Source: Thermodesulfovibrionales bacterium (GTDB lineage Bacteria; Nitrospirota; Thermodesulfovibrionia; Thermodesulfovibrionales; UBA6898). From it: a stretch of DNA of 33,397 nucleotides. This document shows, piece by piece, positions 10,886 through 18,906 of the stretch. The stretch is from positions 1 to 33,397 of the forward strand of contig JAGVHR010000036.1 of NCBI GenBank assembly GCA_020056455.1, given 5' to 3'. The translations under genes and the position numbers were made by a program. Every line of letters begins with the position of its first letter. Within the stretch, counting starts at the first letter, position 1. The notes below the pieces were generated by a model. It was not told the origin of the DNA and did no database searches. It was given only the letters and a program-made list of their open reading frames with translations.

Positions 10886-10985
10886 TTACCTGCTCTTTCT
10901 TATAGCGATGCCGCCTCTGAAGCAGAATACTTTACCATGAAAGCACGGTCTATTTCCCCTGCGCCGGCTCCTGCGGTCAAAAAAA

Positions 10986-11015
10986 TTGCTTTTTAAACCA
11001 CCTTTTTCTTATTCT
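10986..11015 (+). promoter_or_regulatory. Candidate promoter for the Fe-S carrier/hemB pair
   Basis: TTGCTT (10986-10991), an 18-base spacer and TATTCT (11010-11015), placed 28 bases before the ATG at 11043. The divergent galE promoter must lie in the same 166-base gap, but I see no convincing boxes for it. Confidence 0.4.
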
Positions 11016-11042
11016 AAAAGAAACAATTTAACGGAGGTTACT

Positions 11043-11369
11043 ATGTTACAAGTTTCAGATATGGCTGCAGAAAAGGCCCAGGAGATATTAAAAGCTGAAG
11101 GCAAGGAAGGATGGGGACTGCGGATATTCGTTCAGGGCGGCGGATGCTGCGGGCCAAGCTTCGGCATGGACATAGACGAGAAAGCCGCAGAAGGAGACCA
11201 TACTGTAGAAAAAAACGGTCTTAAAATCTTTGTCGACAACAAATCAATGGAAAGTCTGGGTGACAAAGAGATCGACTTTATAAAAAACGAGCAGGGTGAA
11301 GGGTTTGTCATCAATAGCAGCGGCGGAGCTGCTCCGTCCTGCGGTTCGGGCTGCAGCGGCTGCGAATAG
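11043..11369 (+). CDS. HesB/IscA-like iron-sulfur carrier (A-type)
   Basis: A 108-aa protein of the HesB/IscA/ErpA family, which hold and pass on Fe-S clusters or iron in the cytoplasm. The fold markers '[18 protein letters not shown]' and '[13 protein letters not shown]' and the Cys-rich end are present. The Cys pattern is unusual: a CC pair (35-36) replaces the usual single Cys, and the C-terminal Cys residues are at 100, 104 and 107 (C-x3-C-x2-C) instead of the classical CxC. The start was chosen at 11043 because GGAGG lies 5 bases upstream; a longer frame from 10986 lacks such a site. hemB starts 11 bases after the stop. Which client protein it serves is not visible, though heme and Fe-S rich neighbours make the location sensible. 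Confidence 0.82.
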   Translation: MLQVSDMAAEKAQEILKAEGKEGWGLRIFVQGGGCCGPSFGMDIDEKAAEGDHTVEKNGLKIFVDNKSMESLGDKEIDFIKNEQGEGFVINSSGGAAPSCGSGCSGCE

Positions 11370-11380
11370 CAAATCATCAC

Positions 11381-12352
11381 GTGTTTCCATATCAGCGGCC
11401 GAGAAGGCTCAGGAAAAACGAAACGATCCGGAGAATGGTGAGGGAAACCTCTCTTTCTCCGGATAATTTTATCTATCCGCTTTTTGTCACCTTCGGCAAA
11501 AACGTGCGCAGGGAGATCAAGTCCATGCCGGGCTGCTATCAGGAGTCCGTGGATATGGTCACGAAACATGCAAAAGAGGTCTTCTCGCTCGGTATACCCG
11601 CGGTCATCCTGTTTGGCATTCCTGAGCAAAAAGACGAGATCGGATCAGGTGCCTTTGACCCTCATGGCGAAGTCCAGAAAGCGATCAGGGCGATTAAAAA
11701 CAAAGTGCCTGATCTCTATGTCATTACTGACGTCTGCATGTGCGAATATACAAGTCACGGCCACTGCGGCATCGTGAAAGACAGCGACGTCCAGAACGAC
11801 CCTACACTTGAACTCCTCGCAAAAGAAGCTGTCTCCCATGCTCAGGCCGGCGCTGATATGGTTGCTCCTTCCGACATGATGGACAACAGGGTCGAGACTA
11901 TCAGACTCGCACTGGATGAAGAAGGATTTCCTGAAATACCAATTATGAGCTATGCCGCAAAATACTCATCTGCGTTCTATGGCCCTTTCAGAGAGGCTGC
12001 AGAATCAACACCGCTGTTCGGAGACAGGCGCACTTATCAGATGGACCCTGCCAACAGGAGAGAGGCGCTGAAGGAAGTCGCCCTTGATATCGAGGAGGGC
12101 GCTGACATCGTCATGGTCAAGCCGGCAATGACCTATCTCGACATAATCTCTGATGTTAAAGAGAGCTTTGAAGTCCCTGTTGCAGCCTATAATGTAAGCG
12201 GCGAATACTCCTGCATCAAGGCAGCCGCAAAGCTCGGGTGGATAGACGAAGAGAGAGCCATGATGGAACTGCTTATATCCATCAAACGGGCCGGCGCAGA
12301 CCTCATACTCTCCTACTTCGCAAAAGACGCTGTGAGGCTCCTGAATAAATGA
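11381..12352 (+). CDS. hemB: Delta-aminolevulinic acid dehydratase (porphobilinogen synthase)
   Basis: Condenses two 5-aminolevulinate molecules to porphobilinogen, the second common step of tetrapyrrole synthesis. The two active-site lysines are Lys194 ('[16 protein letters not shown]') and Lys247 ('[11 protein letters not shown]'). The metal loop '[14 protein letters not shown]' has three cysteines (119, 121, 129), the zinc-dependent type as opposed to the Asp-rich magnesium type. The N-terminal '[18 protein letters not shown]' is standard and the length (323 aa) normal. The start is GTG with a weak ribosome-binding site, probably coupled to the Fe-S carrier gene 11 bases upstream. Production of heme would match the demand of the octaheme reductase and the other cytochromes encoded further right, but no joint control is evident. 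Confidence 0.95.
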   Translation: MFPYQRPRRLRKNETIRRMVRETSLSPDNFIYPLFVTFGKNVRREIKSMPGCYQESVDMVTKHAKEVFSLGIPAVILFGIPEQKDEIGSGAFDPHGEVQKAIRAIKNKVPDLYVITDVCMCEYTSHGHCGIVKDSDVQNDPTLELLAKEAVSHAQAGADMVAPSDMMDNRVETIRLALDEEGFPEIPIMSYAAKYSSAFYGPFREAAESTPLFGDRRTYQMDPANRREALKEVALDIEEGADIVMVKPAMTYLDIISDVKESFEVPVAAYNVSGEYSCIKAAAKLGWIDEERAMMELLISIKRAGADLILSYFAKDAVRLLNK

Positions 12353-12359
12353 CGGGTTC

Positions 12360-12369
12360 GCAAAAAGTC
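12360..12369 (+). repeat. Dispersed motif GCAAAAAGTC, copy 2
   Basis: Exact copy of the decamer, in the 58-base gap between the convergent hemB and ferredoxin genes. Nothing else, including a clear terminator hairpin, is seen in that gap. Confidence 0.5.
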
Positions 12370-12410
12370 CGGGATCGGCAAATCTCTCCCTGCTTGCCTT
12401 CTCCAACCCA

Positions 12411-12596
12411 TTAGTCGCTCCAGCTGATCGCCTGAACAGGGCAGATGTCTATAGCTTCCTGGCAGTTGCAGCTGCTGCATTTGTCAGGGCCAACAACCCA
12501 GGCCTTATCATCCCTCATCTGAAATACCTCCGGGCAGACCTCCGGGCAGGAACCGCAACCTATGCACGTTTCATAATCAATAACAGGCTTATCCAT
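12411..12596 (-). CDS. Small ferredoxin, probably one [4Fe-4S] cluster
   Basis: A 61-aa soluble electron carrier. The first motif '[12 protein letters not shown]' (Cys 11, 14, 17, 21) binds a cluster with 'ICP' near the C-terminus or forms a complete set alone. The second group '[14 protein letters not shown]' has irregular spacing (C-x2-C-x-C-x6-C), as in Desulfovibrio-type ferredoxins where some cysteines form a disulfide instead of a second cluster. It is therefore probably a one-cluster protein, with two clusters less likely. The start has an excellent AAGGAGGG ahead of ATG. It follows the rubrerythrin-like gene by 39 bases and is probably cotranscribed; it could be the electron donor to that diiron protein, which has no rubredoxin domain of its own. 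That pairing is inference. Confidence 0.9.
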   Translation of the reverse strand: MDKPVIDYETCIGCGSCPEVCPEVFQMRDDKAWVVGPDKCSSCNCQEAIDICPVQAISWSD

Positions 12597-12635
12597 AACA
12601 GGTCCCTCCTTGCGTAACTGTTTTCTGATAGGGAT

Positions 12636-13139
12636 TTACGCCCAAGGCGTACCGCCATCCACCATGCTATGCTCCTCCCACATGAACCAGTTGCCCGTAT
12701 CAGTGAGGAAAGAATATGTATTGGAAAATATACGAAAGTGTTGTTCTTCCGCTCTGATGAGGTGCTCGAAAAGCGCCTTCTCCTTTGGAGACTGCACGTC
12801 ATTGAGCAGGCCTCTGTAGAGATCAGCGCTCTCTTTTTCCATACCCATGGCAATGCTGAGGACCTCGATCTCGTCAGTGGTCGCGCCGATACCTGAAACA
12901 AGGTCATTTTTATGCGCTTCGAAAGCTGTCTCAATATGCTTCAGAGGGCTCAAAACCTCCCGCACCTTTAGATCCAGACCTTCCATGATGCATTTCAGAT
13001 CATCAAGATGCTGCTGCTCATCCTCCGCGATCGAAAGAAACATCTTCTTCCCAAAGGGATGGCTCGTTTTACCGGCAGCCTGCCGGTAAAAGACAATGGC
13101 ATCAGTCTCTGTTTTTATACCCAGCTTGATTGCGTTCAT
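12636..13139 (-). CDS. Rubrerythrin-like ferritin-fold diiron protein
   Basis: A 167-aa four-helix-bundle protein. Both halves of the diiron site are visible: 'ETDAIVFY' with 'EDEQQH' in the first half and 'EKESADLY' with 'AEEQHF' in the second, the rubrerythrin spacing. There is no C-terminal rubredoxin domain; instead the protein ends in an aromatic, acidic tail 'WFMWEEHSMVDGG'. Such proteins usually reduce peroxide or handle iron in anaerobes. I chose the second of two adjacent ATGs (13137-13139), since AGGAGG is 7 bases ahead of it and only 4 ahead of the first. An extended -10 promoter stands just upstream, so it can be transcribed apart from the nap genes. The ferredoxin gene follows. 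Confidence 0.85.
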   Translation of the reverse strand: MNAIKLGIKTETDAIVFYRQAAGKTSHPFGKKMFLSIAEDEQQHLDDLKCIMEGLDLKVREVLSPLKHIETAFEAHKNDLVSGIGATTDEIEVLSIAMGMEKESADLYRGLLNDVQSPKEKALFEHLIRAEEQHFRIFSNTYSFLTDTGNWFMWEEHSMVDGGTPWA

Positions 13140-13161
13140 CATGTAGCCTCCTTTTATCCCC

Positions 13162-13170
13162 AGTATACCA
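13162..13170 (-). promoter_or_regulatory. Extended -10 promoter for the rubrerythrin-like/ferredoxin pair
   Basis: On the - strand this reads TGGTATACT, an extended -10 (TGn-TATACT, 5 of 6). No good -35 box is seen, as is usual for extended -10 promoters. The start of transcription would fall near 13155, giving a leader of about 15 bases with AGGAGG. Confidence 0.45.
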
Positions 13171-13241
13171 CGCAAATTGACTAAACCTTCTATTGCTCGA
13201 AGTTCGCGCTGATAACCTATTACCCCCGTCTCCCAGGGCAT

Positions 13242-13505
13242 TTAAAAAGGCAGTGAATCCCTTGAAAAAATCGGATGCACGCTGATCACAGCCTCCAGCG
13301 CCTGGATCTCCCTGGCGGTGTTTGCTATGACATGGATATCGTCCGTATCCATCAGAAGCGCTATCCGGTTCCCTACAACTCCATGGATGCTGACATGGGC
13401 CTTCATCGCAAGTGAGAGCGCCAGCTCCGCAGAAGCGCCTTCCTCTGTTTGCACAATCAGCCCTATCGTGTCCTTTATGTGCCTTTCGTCAGTCCTCCAG
13501 CCCAT
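13242..13505 (-). CDS. napD: NapD-like nitrate reductase maturation chaperone (paralog 1)
   Basis: An 87-aa cytoplasmic protein resembling NapD, which binds the Tat signal peptide of NapA and holds it back until molybdenum cofactor is loaded. The sequence shows the small ferredoxin-like alpha-beta pattern of the family: 'HIKDTIGLIVQTE', 'HVSIHGVVGNRIALLMDTDD' and a final 'LEAVISVHPIFSRD' strand, where NapD proteins have a similar 'GV.....v' ending. I start it at the ATG 13503-13505, with GGTGGA 6 bases upstream; a GTG three codons earlier is possible. It is last in the nap gene row, 15 bases behind another NapD-like gene. Sequence identity in this family is low, so the call leans on context. 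Confidence 0.7.
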   Translation of the reverse strand: MGWRTDERHIKDTIGLIVQTEEGASAELALSLAMKAHVSIHGVVGNRIALLMDTDDIHVIANTAREIQALEAVISVHPIFSRDSLPF

Positions 13506-13520
13506 TGCGTCCACCGTTGC

Positions 13521-13787
13521 TCAGGAATTGGGGGAAGGCATATTCTCCATGTCCTCATCGCTGCCTTCAAGACTAAAGTAGGTAAGCTGGACACTCCTGA
13601 CTCCTGCTACGCTATTGAGAGCCTCCAATTCGTTTTTTACCTCAGTCGCGGTCTCCCGTTCGATCAGGAAAATGACCTTTTCGGCATTGACGCCGCTTAA
13701 CTCCACATTCCGCGTCTGAAATCCCTGGATAACCAGATTTACATCCTCCACTGCGTTTGCTTCAACAAATCCGCTCGCAAAGATCAT
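13521..13787 (-). CDS. Second NapD-like chaperone (paralog 2)
   Basis: An 88-aa protein with the same size and alpha-beta pattern as NapD: 'IFASGFVEANAVEDVNLVIQGF', 'VELSGVNAEKVIFLIERETAT', then 'LNSVAGVRSVQLTYFSLEG', which is the family's usual 'i..i.GV..v.l.Y' ending, followed by an acidic tail. The start at 13787 is supported by GGAGG 6 bases upstream; the stop of napH lies inside that ribosome-binding site. It is clearly different in sequence from the neighbouring NapD-like protein. With two Tat substrates in the row (NapA and NapG), each chaperone may serve one of them, or the pair may act together on the large NapA. These alternatives are inference. Confidence 0.65.
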   Translation of the reverse strand: MIFASGFVEANAVEDVNLVIQGFQTRNVELSGVNAEKVIFLIERETATEVKNELEALNSVAGVRSVQLTYFSLEGSDEDMENMPSPNS

Positions 13788-13789
13788 AT

Positions 13790-14695
13790 TCACCTCCAAA
13801 ACCTTAAGCTGACGATTTTACCCTTTGTGGCACATCCCTCGGCACACCTGCCGCAGTATATGCAATTAACGTCCCTGAGAGAAGACCGGTCAATATTCCT
13901 CGCGATCTTCACCCCCATGTAGCATTGCTGGTCGCAGAGGCTGCATTCCCCGCAGACTCCCTCTGTGAAGGCAAGCCTCAAAAGGCTCACCTTGTTAAAA
14001 AGACCGTATATCCTGCCGATCGGGCAGAGCCCCCTGCACCAGAACCTCGGGAAGAAGTATTCCAGGACAAGAAGTGCGGCTATTGTCCCTCCTGAAAACA
14101 CAATAACCTCCGGCTCAACAGGAAATCCAAGCCCAAAAGAAACTGTTCCGGTAAGAAATCTGAAGAAATTTGTCAGATGCGAAAAATAGTTGGTAAATAC
14201 CGGGACACCCATCACCCCTGAAGCAATGAGAAAACTCCCTACGACCGCATACCCCCAAACAGGGGATATGTTCGGAGTTTTACGAGGCTTTCTTCCCGTC
14301 TTCCCGATGACTTCAAAGAGAAAGTCCATAGGGCAGACCCAGCCGCAAAAAGCCCTGCCAAGTATGAGATACATACCAAGAACAGGCACTACAGCTCCGA
14401 AGGCAGCCAGGGTAAAATCTCCTGACGCCGTTAGACTCTCTGTATAAGCAAAGACGTCAAGGATTTTCACAAACCATACTGCAACAGAACCGCCAAGCCC
14501 TCCCACAAGGATTTTTATCCTCACAAACTGCAAAAGAAAAAGCATAATTATGCCCAGCGCAACAAACCGCCTCAGCCTTGACAACTTCAGAGACGACTGA
14601 CGGACAACAGATGAGGGAGCCTGAATCTCGGGGCCTGAATGCTTCAATCTGTCAGTTGCCATATCTGAGTCGTCATTGTTTTTAACGGTATTCAC
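13790..14695 (-). CDS. napH: NapH-like membrane ferredoxin, quinol dehydrogenase subunit
   Basis: Integral membrane iron-sulfur protein that with NapG takes electrons from quinol. Four or five membrane helices are visible (for example 'FVALGIIMLFLLQFV', 'VPVLGMYLILG', 'GYAVVGSFLIASGVMGV', 'GGTIAALLVLEYFF'). The two family motifs 'FCGWVCPMDFLFE' and 'FWCRGLCPIGRIYGLF' face the cytoplasm, and two [4Fe-4S] motifs close the protein ('CGECSLCDQQC' and 'CIYCGRCAEGC'). I place the start at the GTG 14693-14695, which overlaps napG by 14 bases and has GGAAGG about 10 bases upstream; the ATG at 14662 is an alternative giving 290 aa. NapH is normally 260-300 aa, so a longer frame into napG is unlikely. 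Confidence 0.85.
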   Translation of the reverse strand: MNTVKNNDDSDMATDRLKHSGPEIQAPSSVVRQSSLKLSRLRRFVALGIIMLFLLQFVRIKILVGGLGGSVAVWFVKILDVFAYTESLTASGDFTLAAFGAVVPVLGMYLILGRAFCGWVCPMDFLFEVIGKTGRKPRKTPNISPVWGYAVVGSFLIASGVMGVPVFTNYFSHLTNFFRFLTGTVSFGLGFPVEPEVIVFSGGTIAALLVLEYFFPRFWCRGLCPIGRIYGLFNKVSLLRLAFTEGVCGECSLCDQQCYMGVKIARNIDRSSLRDVNCIYCGRCAEGCATKGKIVSLRFWR

Positions 14696-15443
14696 GCTCA
14701 ACGAGCCTTCCCTTTGCCATAATCTGAGGCAGGTTCTGTCCATATACAATTGCATACCTCTGCTCACCCTGCATGGCCATGAGTTTTCGGGAGTCAGCAA
14801 CATATTGCCCCTTGACCCGCTCATACTGCTTTTTTGTCACGACCTTGATGGCCGAGCCGCCAAGCGGACAGTATTTTACACAAAGACCGCACCCGACGCA
14901 GTTGTCGTTGATATAGGGCTGGTTGCCCCATTCACCGTTATAAAAATCAAATATACTACCTCCCATTGGACAGGCCTTGCTGCAGGAAAGGCAGACATCT
15001 CCGTTCCAGCCAAAGCAGAGAGAAAAATCGATAAGCGCCATCCCCATGCTGACCTTCTCTTTTTCCGTCTTCTTCAGCGCGCCTGTGGGGCACTGTCCGG
15101 GGCATTCCATGCATAGGGCACAGGGGAAGTCTCTCATGTCCCTGATTTGCGGCGTGCCGAAATTCCTGATGTCTTTAAGCCCCGCAACAGCAACAGCATC
15201 GTATTTCATAACATGACAGACATTTACGCAGACCCCGCAGCTGATGCATTTTGCCCTGAACTGTTTTTCAGGGAGTGCCCCGGGCGGTCGAATGGACCCG
15301 CCCACCGGAAAGATGGAGAGCGGACCTGCAACTCCTTCACCGGAGTCAGGAGGCTGATCTGAGCATGAGACCGCACTTCCAAAAAGCGCCAGGGCACTGC
15401 CGGTAACAGACAACCCGAGAAAGGCCCTTCGTGTAATTTGCAT
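14682..15443 (-). CDS. napG: NapG-like Tat-exported ferredoxin with four [4Fe-4S] motifs
   Basis: Periplasmic iron-sulfur subunit that relays electrons from NapH toward nitrate reduction. The N-terminus is a Tat signal ('ITRRAFLGL', then a hydrophobic run ending 'GSAVSC', which may also act as a lipobox). Four cluster motifs follow: 'CISCGVCVNVC', 'CALCMECPGQCP', 'CLSCSKACP' and 'CVGCGLCVKYCP', as in NapG/MauM proteins. The length of 253 aa fits. I start at ATG 15441-15443, which puts the twin Arg at residues 5-6; a TTG at 15521 would add an unlikely 26-residue front. The 70-base gap after napA holds one copy of the GCAAAAAGTC motif. It is followed by, and overlaps, napH. Confidence 0.88.
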   Translation of the reverse strand: MQITRRAFLGLSVTGSALALFGSAVSCSDQPPDSGEGVAGPLSIFPVGGSIRPPGALPEKQFRAKCISCGVCVNVCHVMKYDAVAVAGLKDIRNFGTPQIRDMRDFPCALCMECPGQCPTGALKKTEKEKVSMGMALIDFSLCFGWNGDVCLSCSKACPMGGSIFDFYNGEWGNQPYINDNCVGCGLCVKYCPLGGSAIKVVTKKQYERVKGQYVADSRKLMAMQGEQRYAIVYGQNLPQIMAKGRLVEREYR

Positions 15444-15453
15444 GGCCGTGTCA

Positions 15454-15463
15454 GCAAAAAGTC
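15454..15463 (+). repeat. Dispersed motif GCAAAAAGTC, copy 3
   Basis: Exact decamer in the 70-base gap between napA and napG. If napG instead began at the TTG at 15521, this copy would be coding. Confidence 0.45.
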
Positions 15464-15513
15464 CAAGGGCCTGGTGTTTGCCCCCGGCCTCCCGGACCCT
15501 TTGCCGCGGCTTG

Positions 15514-18500
15514 TCAGACAATGATCTTACCTGGCTCAGCCTGGACAGACCTTGTCTTGCCCTTATAGATCTTTACTGCGAACATCTTATAGTCTGCCTG
15601 GAAGCTGAAGGGATCAAAAGAATCCCTCATGATCATATTTATCAACTTGTACTCGTCAAACCATGGCACAAAAACATAATCATGCCTCGGGCCTCCAGTA
15701 TGTCTTGCAGGGTCAAGGACCTTGGCTGGGAGTTGGATCTTCCCCCTGGGCGACTCGACAATAACTGCATCGTTGTTTTTGATCCCGAGTTTGTTCGCAA
15801 GAATTTCGCTCAGCTCAACATATGCGCCGGGGACTGCCCGCGCAAGCTCAGCCACCCTCGTTGTCATTGATCCTGTGTGCCAGTGCTCCACCACCCTGCC
15901 TGTACAAGCCCCGTATTTGTAGTCAGTAGTGTCTATGATCATTAGTTTACTGCCATCAGCCTTTGTATACTCATGCCGGAGGTTATGAAACTCTGCAGGG
16001 CTCAGGGCGATATTTTTCAGGGCGTTGATGTCCTTCTCAGGATCTCCGATGACATTTGCAGTAAACTTTGTTATCTGGTCGTAAGGCGCGGCGCTGTTGT
16101 CGTTCACCTTTGCGGGATTGAATTTCCGCTCTAATACTTCGACGGTTTTATGCTTCACGAACTGCTTCCCATCGAATTTGCAGGCCCACCACGGGTTGGC
16201 CCAGGCGATTGCGCGGCCGTCCCAGCCAGGCGCCTTACGGGTCTTGCCGTCAGGAGTCGGGATATCGATCATGCCGTTGATAAAGGCATTTGAATTGTAG
16301 AAGCTTGCATACCACCCCTTCGGAACATTTTCTGCCTTGTGGTATTCAGTATCCGCCTTCATATCATTGAGATTTTTTTCAAGCCATACGCCGTAAACCG
16401 GGTTGAATTCCTTCATGTTCTTGAGATAACCGGCGGTTATCTTGTCGATATGCGGGTCATAGGGATAGGCATACTGTATCTTGGACTGGTATTTGTCATA
16501 TCGTTTTTTCACGTCATCACTGGTATGGTATTCAGCAGGAAGCGGGATGCGATATCCGTGGTTCTGCTCAAGCAGCATCTTTCTATTCATACCGCTGAAG
16601 TCATAGCCCGTGCCTTTGGACAGGGTCATGAGTTCTTCCCATATATTCGACGTGAACTCCCTGTTCCATTCCTTTGTCTTTGCAGCCACGATGGTCTTTT
16701 TCATCCAGTCAACACCGTCATATTTCTCAGGCCAGAACTGTGAGATGTGCCCTTTCGGGACAAGCCCTTTTTCCTCAAGCCTCCTCATAATCAGGGCAAA
16801 GATCGTATGGTCCGGGATCGTATTGCCATAGGGCTCAATCACCTGCTTGATGACCTGATAGCGTCGCTCCAGGTTACCGAAGACAAACTCCTTTTCATAC
16901 CAGCTCGACGCGCCGAGCACCACGTCCGAAACCATTGTAGTTGCATTCGGAAACGCCTCGAGAGTCACCACAAGCGGCCAGGCCTGGCCTTTGGTCGCTG
17001 CTGCACAGGCAAGCCGGTATGGCCAGGCATAGGGCAGGCTCTGGCCGGCATTCACGGTTGAAATGAACTGCACCTTGATCTGGCCTGCTCCGAGCCTCCT
17101 GAACATCTCGATGGTATGGGGGCCAGGCTTGTCGTGGATCTTGATCCTTTCAGTTTCGCTCTTGATGGCAGCCTCTGACATGCCCTGTTTTTTCATATAT
17201 GCAGCCGCCCTGTCAGCCCATATCTTCTCGACCGCAGACCTGTGCAGAGGGTTTGCCACGAGCCGTCCGTAGGGCAAGGCATGGCAGAGAGCGCCCGGCG
17301 CCCTGATGCCGCCGCAGGCATTCGGCTGGCCGGTAAAGCTATAGGAATGCCTGCCGGGTTTTACGGTCTTGCCGGTGATCAGATTCAGCATATGAAGAGA
17401 AGCATTTGTCCATGTGCCCTGGAGTTTCTGGTTGACACCCATGCACCATGCTGACATTGTATAGCCCTCTGCATACCATTTCGCAGCAAGACGGAGGGCC
17501 TCAGGCCCGCTGATCTTTTTCCAGGTCTTTGTCGGTCTGTCATAGACAAGCGGAGATTCGCCCTCAAAAATGATATCCGACACCTTCTCCGGCTTATAGT
17601 CCTCAAGAAACTTCAGGAATATGGCAAACCCCTTATAAAGGTCTTTCATAACATCATCTTCTGACGCATATTTGCTTTTGAGGTTCGGGTAGGTCTTTCT
17701 CGGCTCTGCAGAATAGGTAAGGTCCCATGCAGCGTCCCGCGTCCCGCCGTAGATTGTCTTGATCCAGGTCTTCTTCACATCCTCATGGATGCCGAAACTC
17801 ACATGCCGCTCGATAAATTTCCTGTCGAGATATTTCCATTTCGCAGTAACAGTCCCTTTTTCAATATCGGCCTTTGCGCCATCCATTTCGTGGGTGATGA
17901 TATACGCCAATGAGTTGATCAGTACAAGGTCCCTGCCGGTTGCAAAGGGAAGCCATAGGTCAGCGATCGTTCCGGAACGGGTCTTCCTCGGATCAGCAAG
18001 GATCACCTTGACCTTGTCCGGATTCTTTGTCTTCAGGGCCGCCATCCTGTTGAAGAGTATTGGATGCGCCTCTGCAGTGTTGCTGCCGATGAGAAAAAAG
18101 GTGTCGGCATGTTTACCGAAATCAGGATCAGGCACATCGATATCGTCAAGGCATCCGTAAGGCTCGTCCTTCCCAAAGGTATAGAGATAACCTACAACAG
18201 CAGACGCCATGCACATCCTGGGCTGGCCCTCGATCGCATTGTTTGCGATAGCGCCTCCGCCCTTGAACGCCTTGTTCATGATGTGTGTCTCCTCTGTCCC
18301 AAGTTGTCCGCTGCCATAATAAGCCACGCTGTGCTTGCCATTGTCCCTGACAGACTTCTCCACGCTGTCTGCCACAAAATCTATCGCATCTTCCCATGGC
18401 ACAAGGACAAAGTTCTCCTTCAGATCGACTTCCGAAGGTTTCAGCCCACGAGGGTCCTTTGTCGTTTTTCCCTGTATGACCCTGGGAGAGTTATGAAGAT

Positions 18501-18852
18501 CGGGTTTGCCGGTCTTTGGATTGATCCATTCCTTCCTGATCAGGGCGCCTTTGGGCCTTTCCTTGTAAGCAATCGCCTTATGGAGATAAAAACCCTTTGT
18601 ACAGAGGACTCCGCGATTCACCGGGCTTTTGAGATCGCCTTTTATTGCTACCACTCGTGTTACTTTGCCTGCTGCATCGGTTTCGCAATCCGCAACCATG
18701 GTGCATCCAACTGCACAGAATCTGCACTGCCCTACAGGCACTGATGTTATAGGATAGGCAGCAAAAAGGTCTTTGGGTCCGGCAAGGCCAGCGGCAGCTG
18801 CTGCTGTTGCAATAGCGCTCGCCTTGAGAAAATCCCGCCTGCTAAAATACAT
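15514..18852 (-). CDS. napA: Periplasmic nitrate reductase, unusually large catalytic subunit
   Basis: Reduces nitrate to nitrite with a Mo-bis-MGD cofactor. A Tat signal ('SRRDFLKASAIATAAAAAGLA', cleaved near 'LFAA') leads into a [4Fe-4S] site (Cys43, Cys46, Cys50, Cys84). 'PRMCMASAVVG' carries the likely Mo ligand Cys214. The blocks 'AYYGSGQLGTEE', 'GSNTAEAHPILF', 'WCMGVNQKLQGTW' with 'FTGQPNACG' (about 467-510) and 'TGRVVEHWHTGSMTTR' (near 985) follow NapA closely and set it apart from formate dehydrogenases and other family members. At 1112 aa it is about 280 residues longer than usual NapA (about 830). Extra sequence is visible at about 104-150, 340-440 and 740-950. The start has GGAGG at good spacing. 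A small hairpin (CCTCT/AGAGG) lies in the 54-base leader. Nitrate as substrate is very likely but not proved. Confidence 0.88.
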   Translation of the reverse strand: MYFSRRDFLKASAIATAAAAAGLAGPKDLFAAYPITSVPVGQCRFCAVGCTMVADCETDAAGKVTRVVAIKGDLKSPVNRGVLCTKGFYLHKAIAYKERPKGALIRKEWINPKTGKPDLHNSPRVIQGKTTKDPRGLKPSEVDLKENFVLVPWEDAIDFVADSVEKSVRDNGKHSVAYYGSGQLGTEETHIMNKAFKGGGAIANNAIEGQPRMCMASAVVGYLYTFGKDEPYGCLDDIDVPDPDFGKHADTFFLIGSNTAEAHPILFNRMAALKTKNPDKVKVILADPRKTRSGTIADLWLPFATGRDLVLINSLAYIITHEMDGAKADIEKGTVTAKWKYLDRKFIERHVSFGIHEDVKKTWIKTIYGGTRDAAWDLTYSAEPRKTYPNLKSKYASEDDVMKDLYKGFAIFLKFLEDYKPEKVSDIIFEGESPLVYDRPTKTWKKISGPEALRLAAKWYAEGYTMSAWCMGVNQKLQGTWTNASLHMLNLITGKTVKPGRHSYSFTGQPNACGGIRAPGALCHALPYGRLVANPLHRSAVEKIWADRAAAYMKKQGMSEAAIKSETERIKIHDKPGPHTIEMFRRLGAGQIKVQFISTVNAGQSLPYAWPYRLACAAATKGQAWPLVVTLEAFPNATTMVSDVVLGASSWYEKEFVFGNLERRYQVIKQVIEPYGNTIPDHTIFALIMRRLEEKGLVPKGHISQFWPEKYDGVDWMKKTIVAAKTKEWNREFTSNIWEELMTLSKGTGYDFSGMNRKMLLEQNHGYRIPLPAEYHTSDDVKKRYDKYQSKIQYAYPYDPHIDKITAGYLKNMKEFNPVYGVWLEKNLNDMKADTEYHKAENVPKGWYASFYNSNAFINGMIDIPTPDGKTRKAPGWDGRAIAWANPWWACKFDGKQFVKHKTVEVLERKFNPAKVNDNSAAPYDQITKFTANVIGDPEKDINALKNIALSPAEFHNLRHEYTKADGSKLMIIDTTDYKYGACTGRVVEHWHTGSMTTRVAELARAVPGAYVELSEILANKLGIKNNDAVIVESPRGKIQLPAKVLDPARHTGGPRHDYVFVPWFDEYKLINMIMRDSFDPFSFQADYKMFAVKIYKGKTRSVQAEPGKIIV

Positions 18853-18906
18853 CTGAAGCCTCCTTCCAATACCCTCTTAGGAGAGGTTCTGTCGGTTTAT
18901 ATAAAA

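Noticed and set aside
14696-14824. Longer NapH starting at 14824
   Set aside because: The added 43 residues lie inside napG and resemble no NapH N-terminus; later starts give the normal family length.
18064-18744. 226-codon + strand frame inside napA
   Set aside because: It lies antisense to a well-conserved part of napA, shows no family motif and has the mixed composition of a shadow frame.
15514-18852. Formate dehydrogenase or another molybdopterin enzyme in place of NapA
   Set aside because: The GQPNACG, EHWHTGSMT and PRMCMASAVVG blocks and the NapGHD-like neighbours point to NapA, despite the unusual length.
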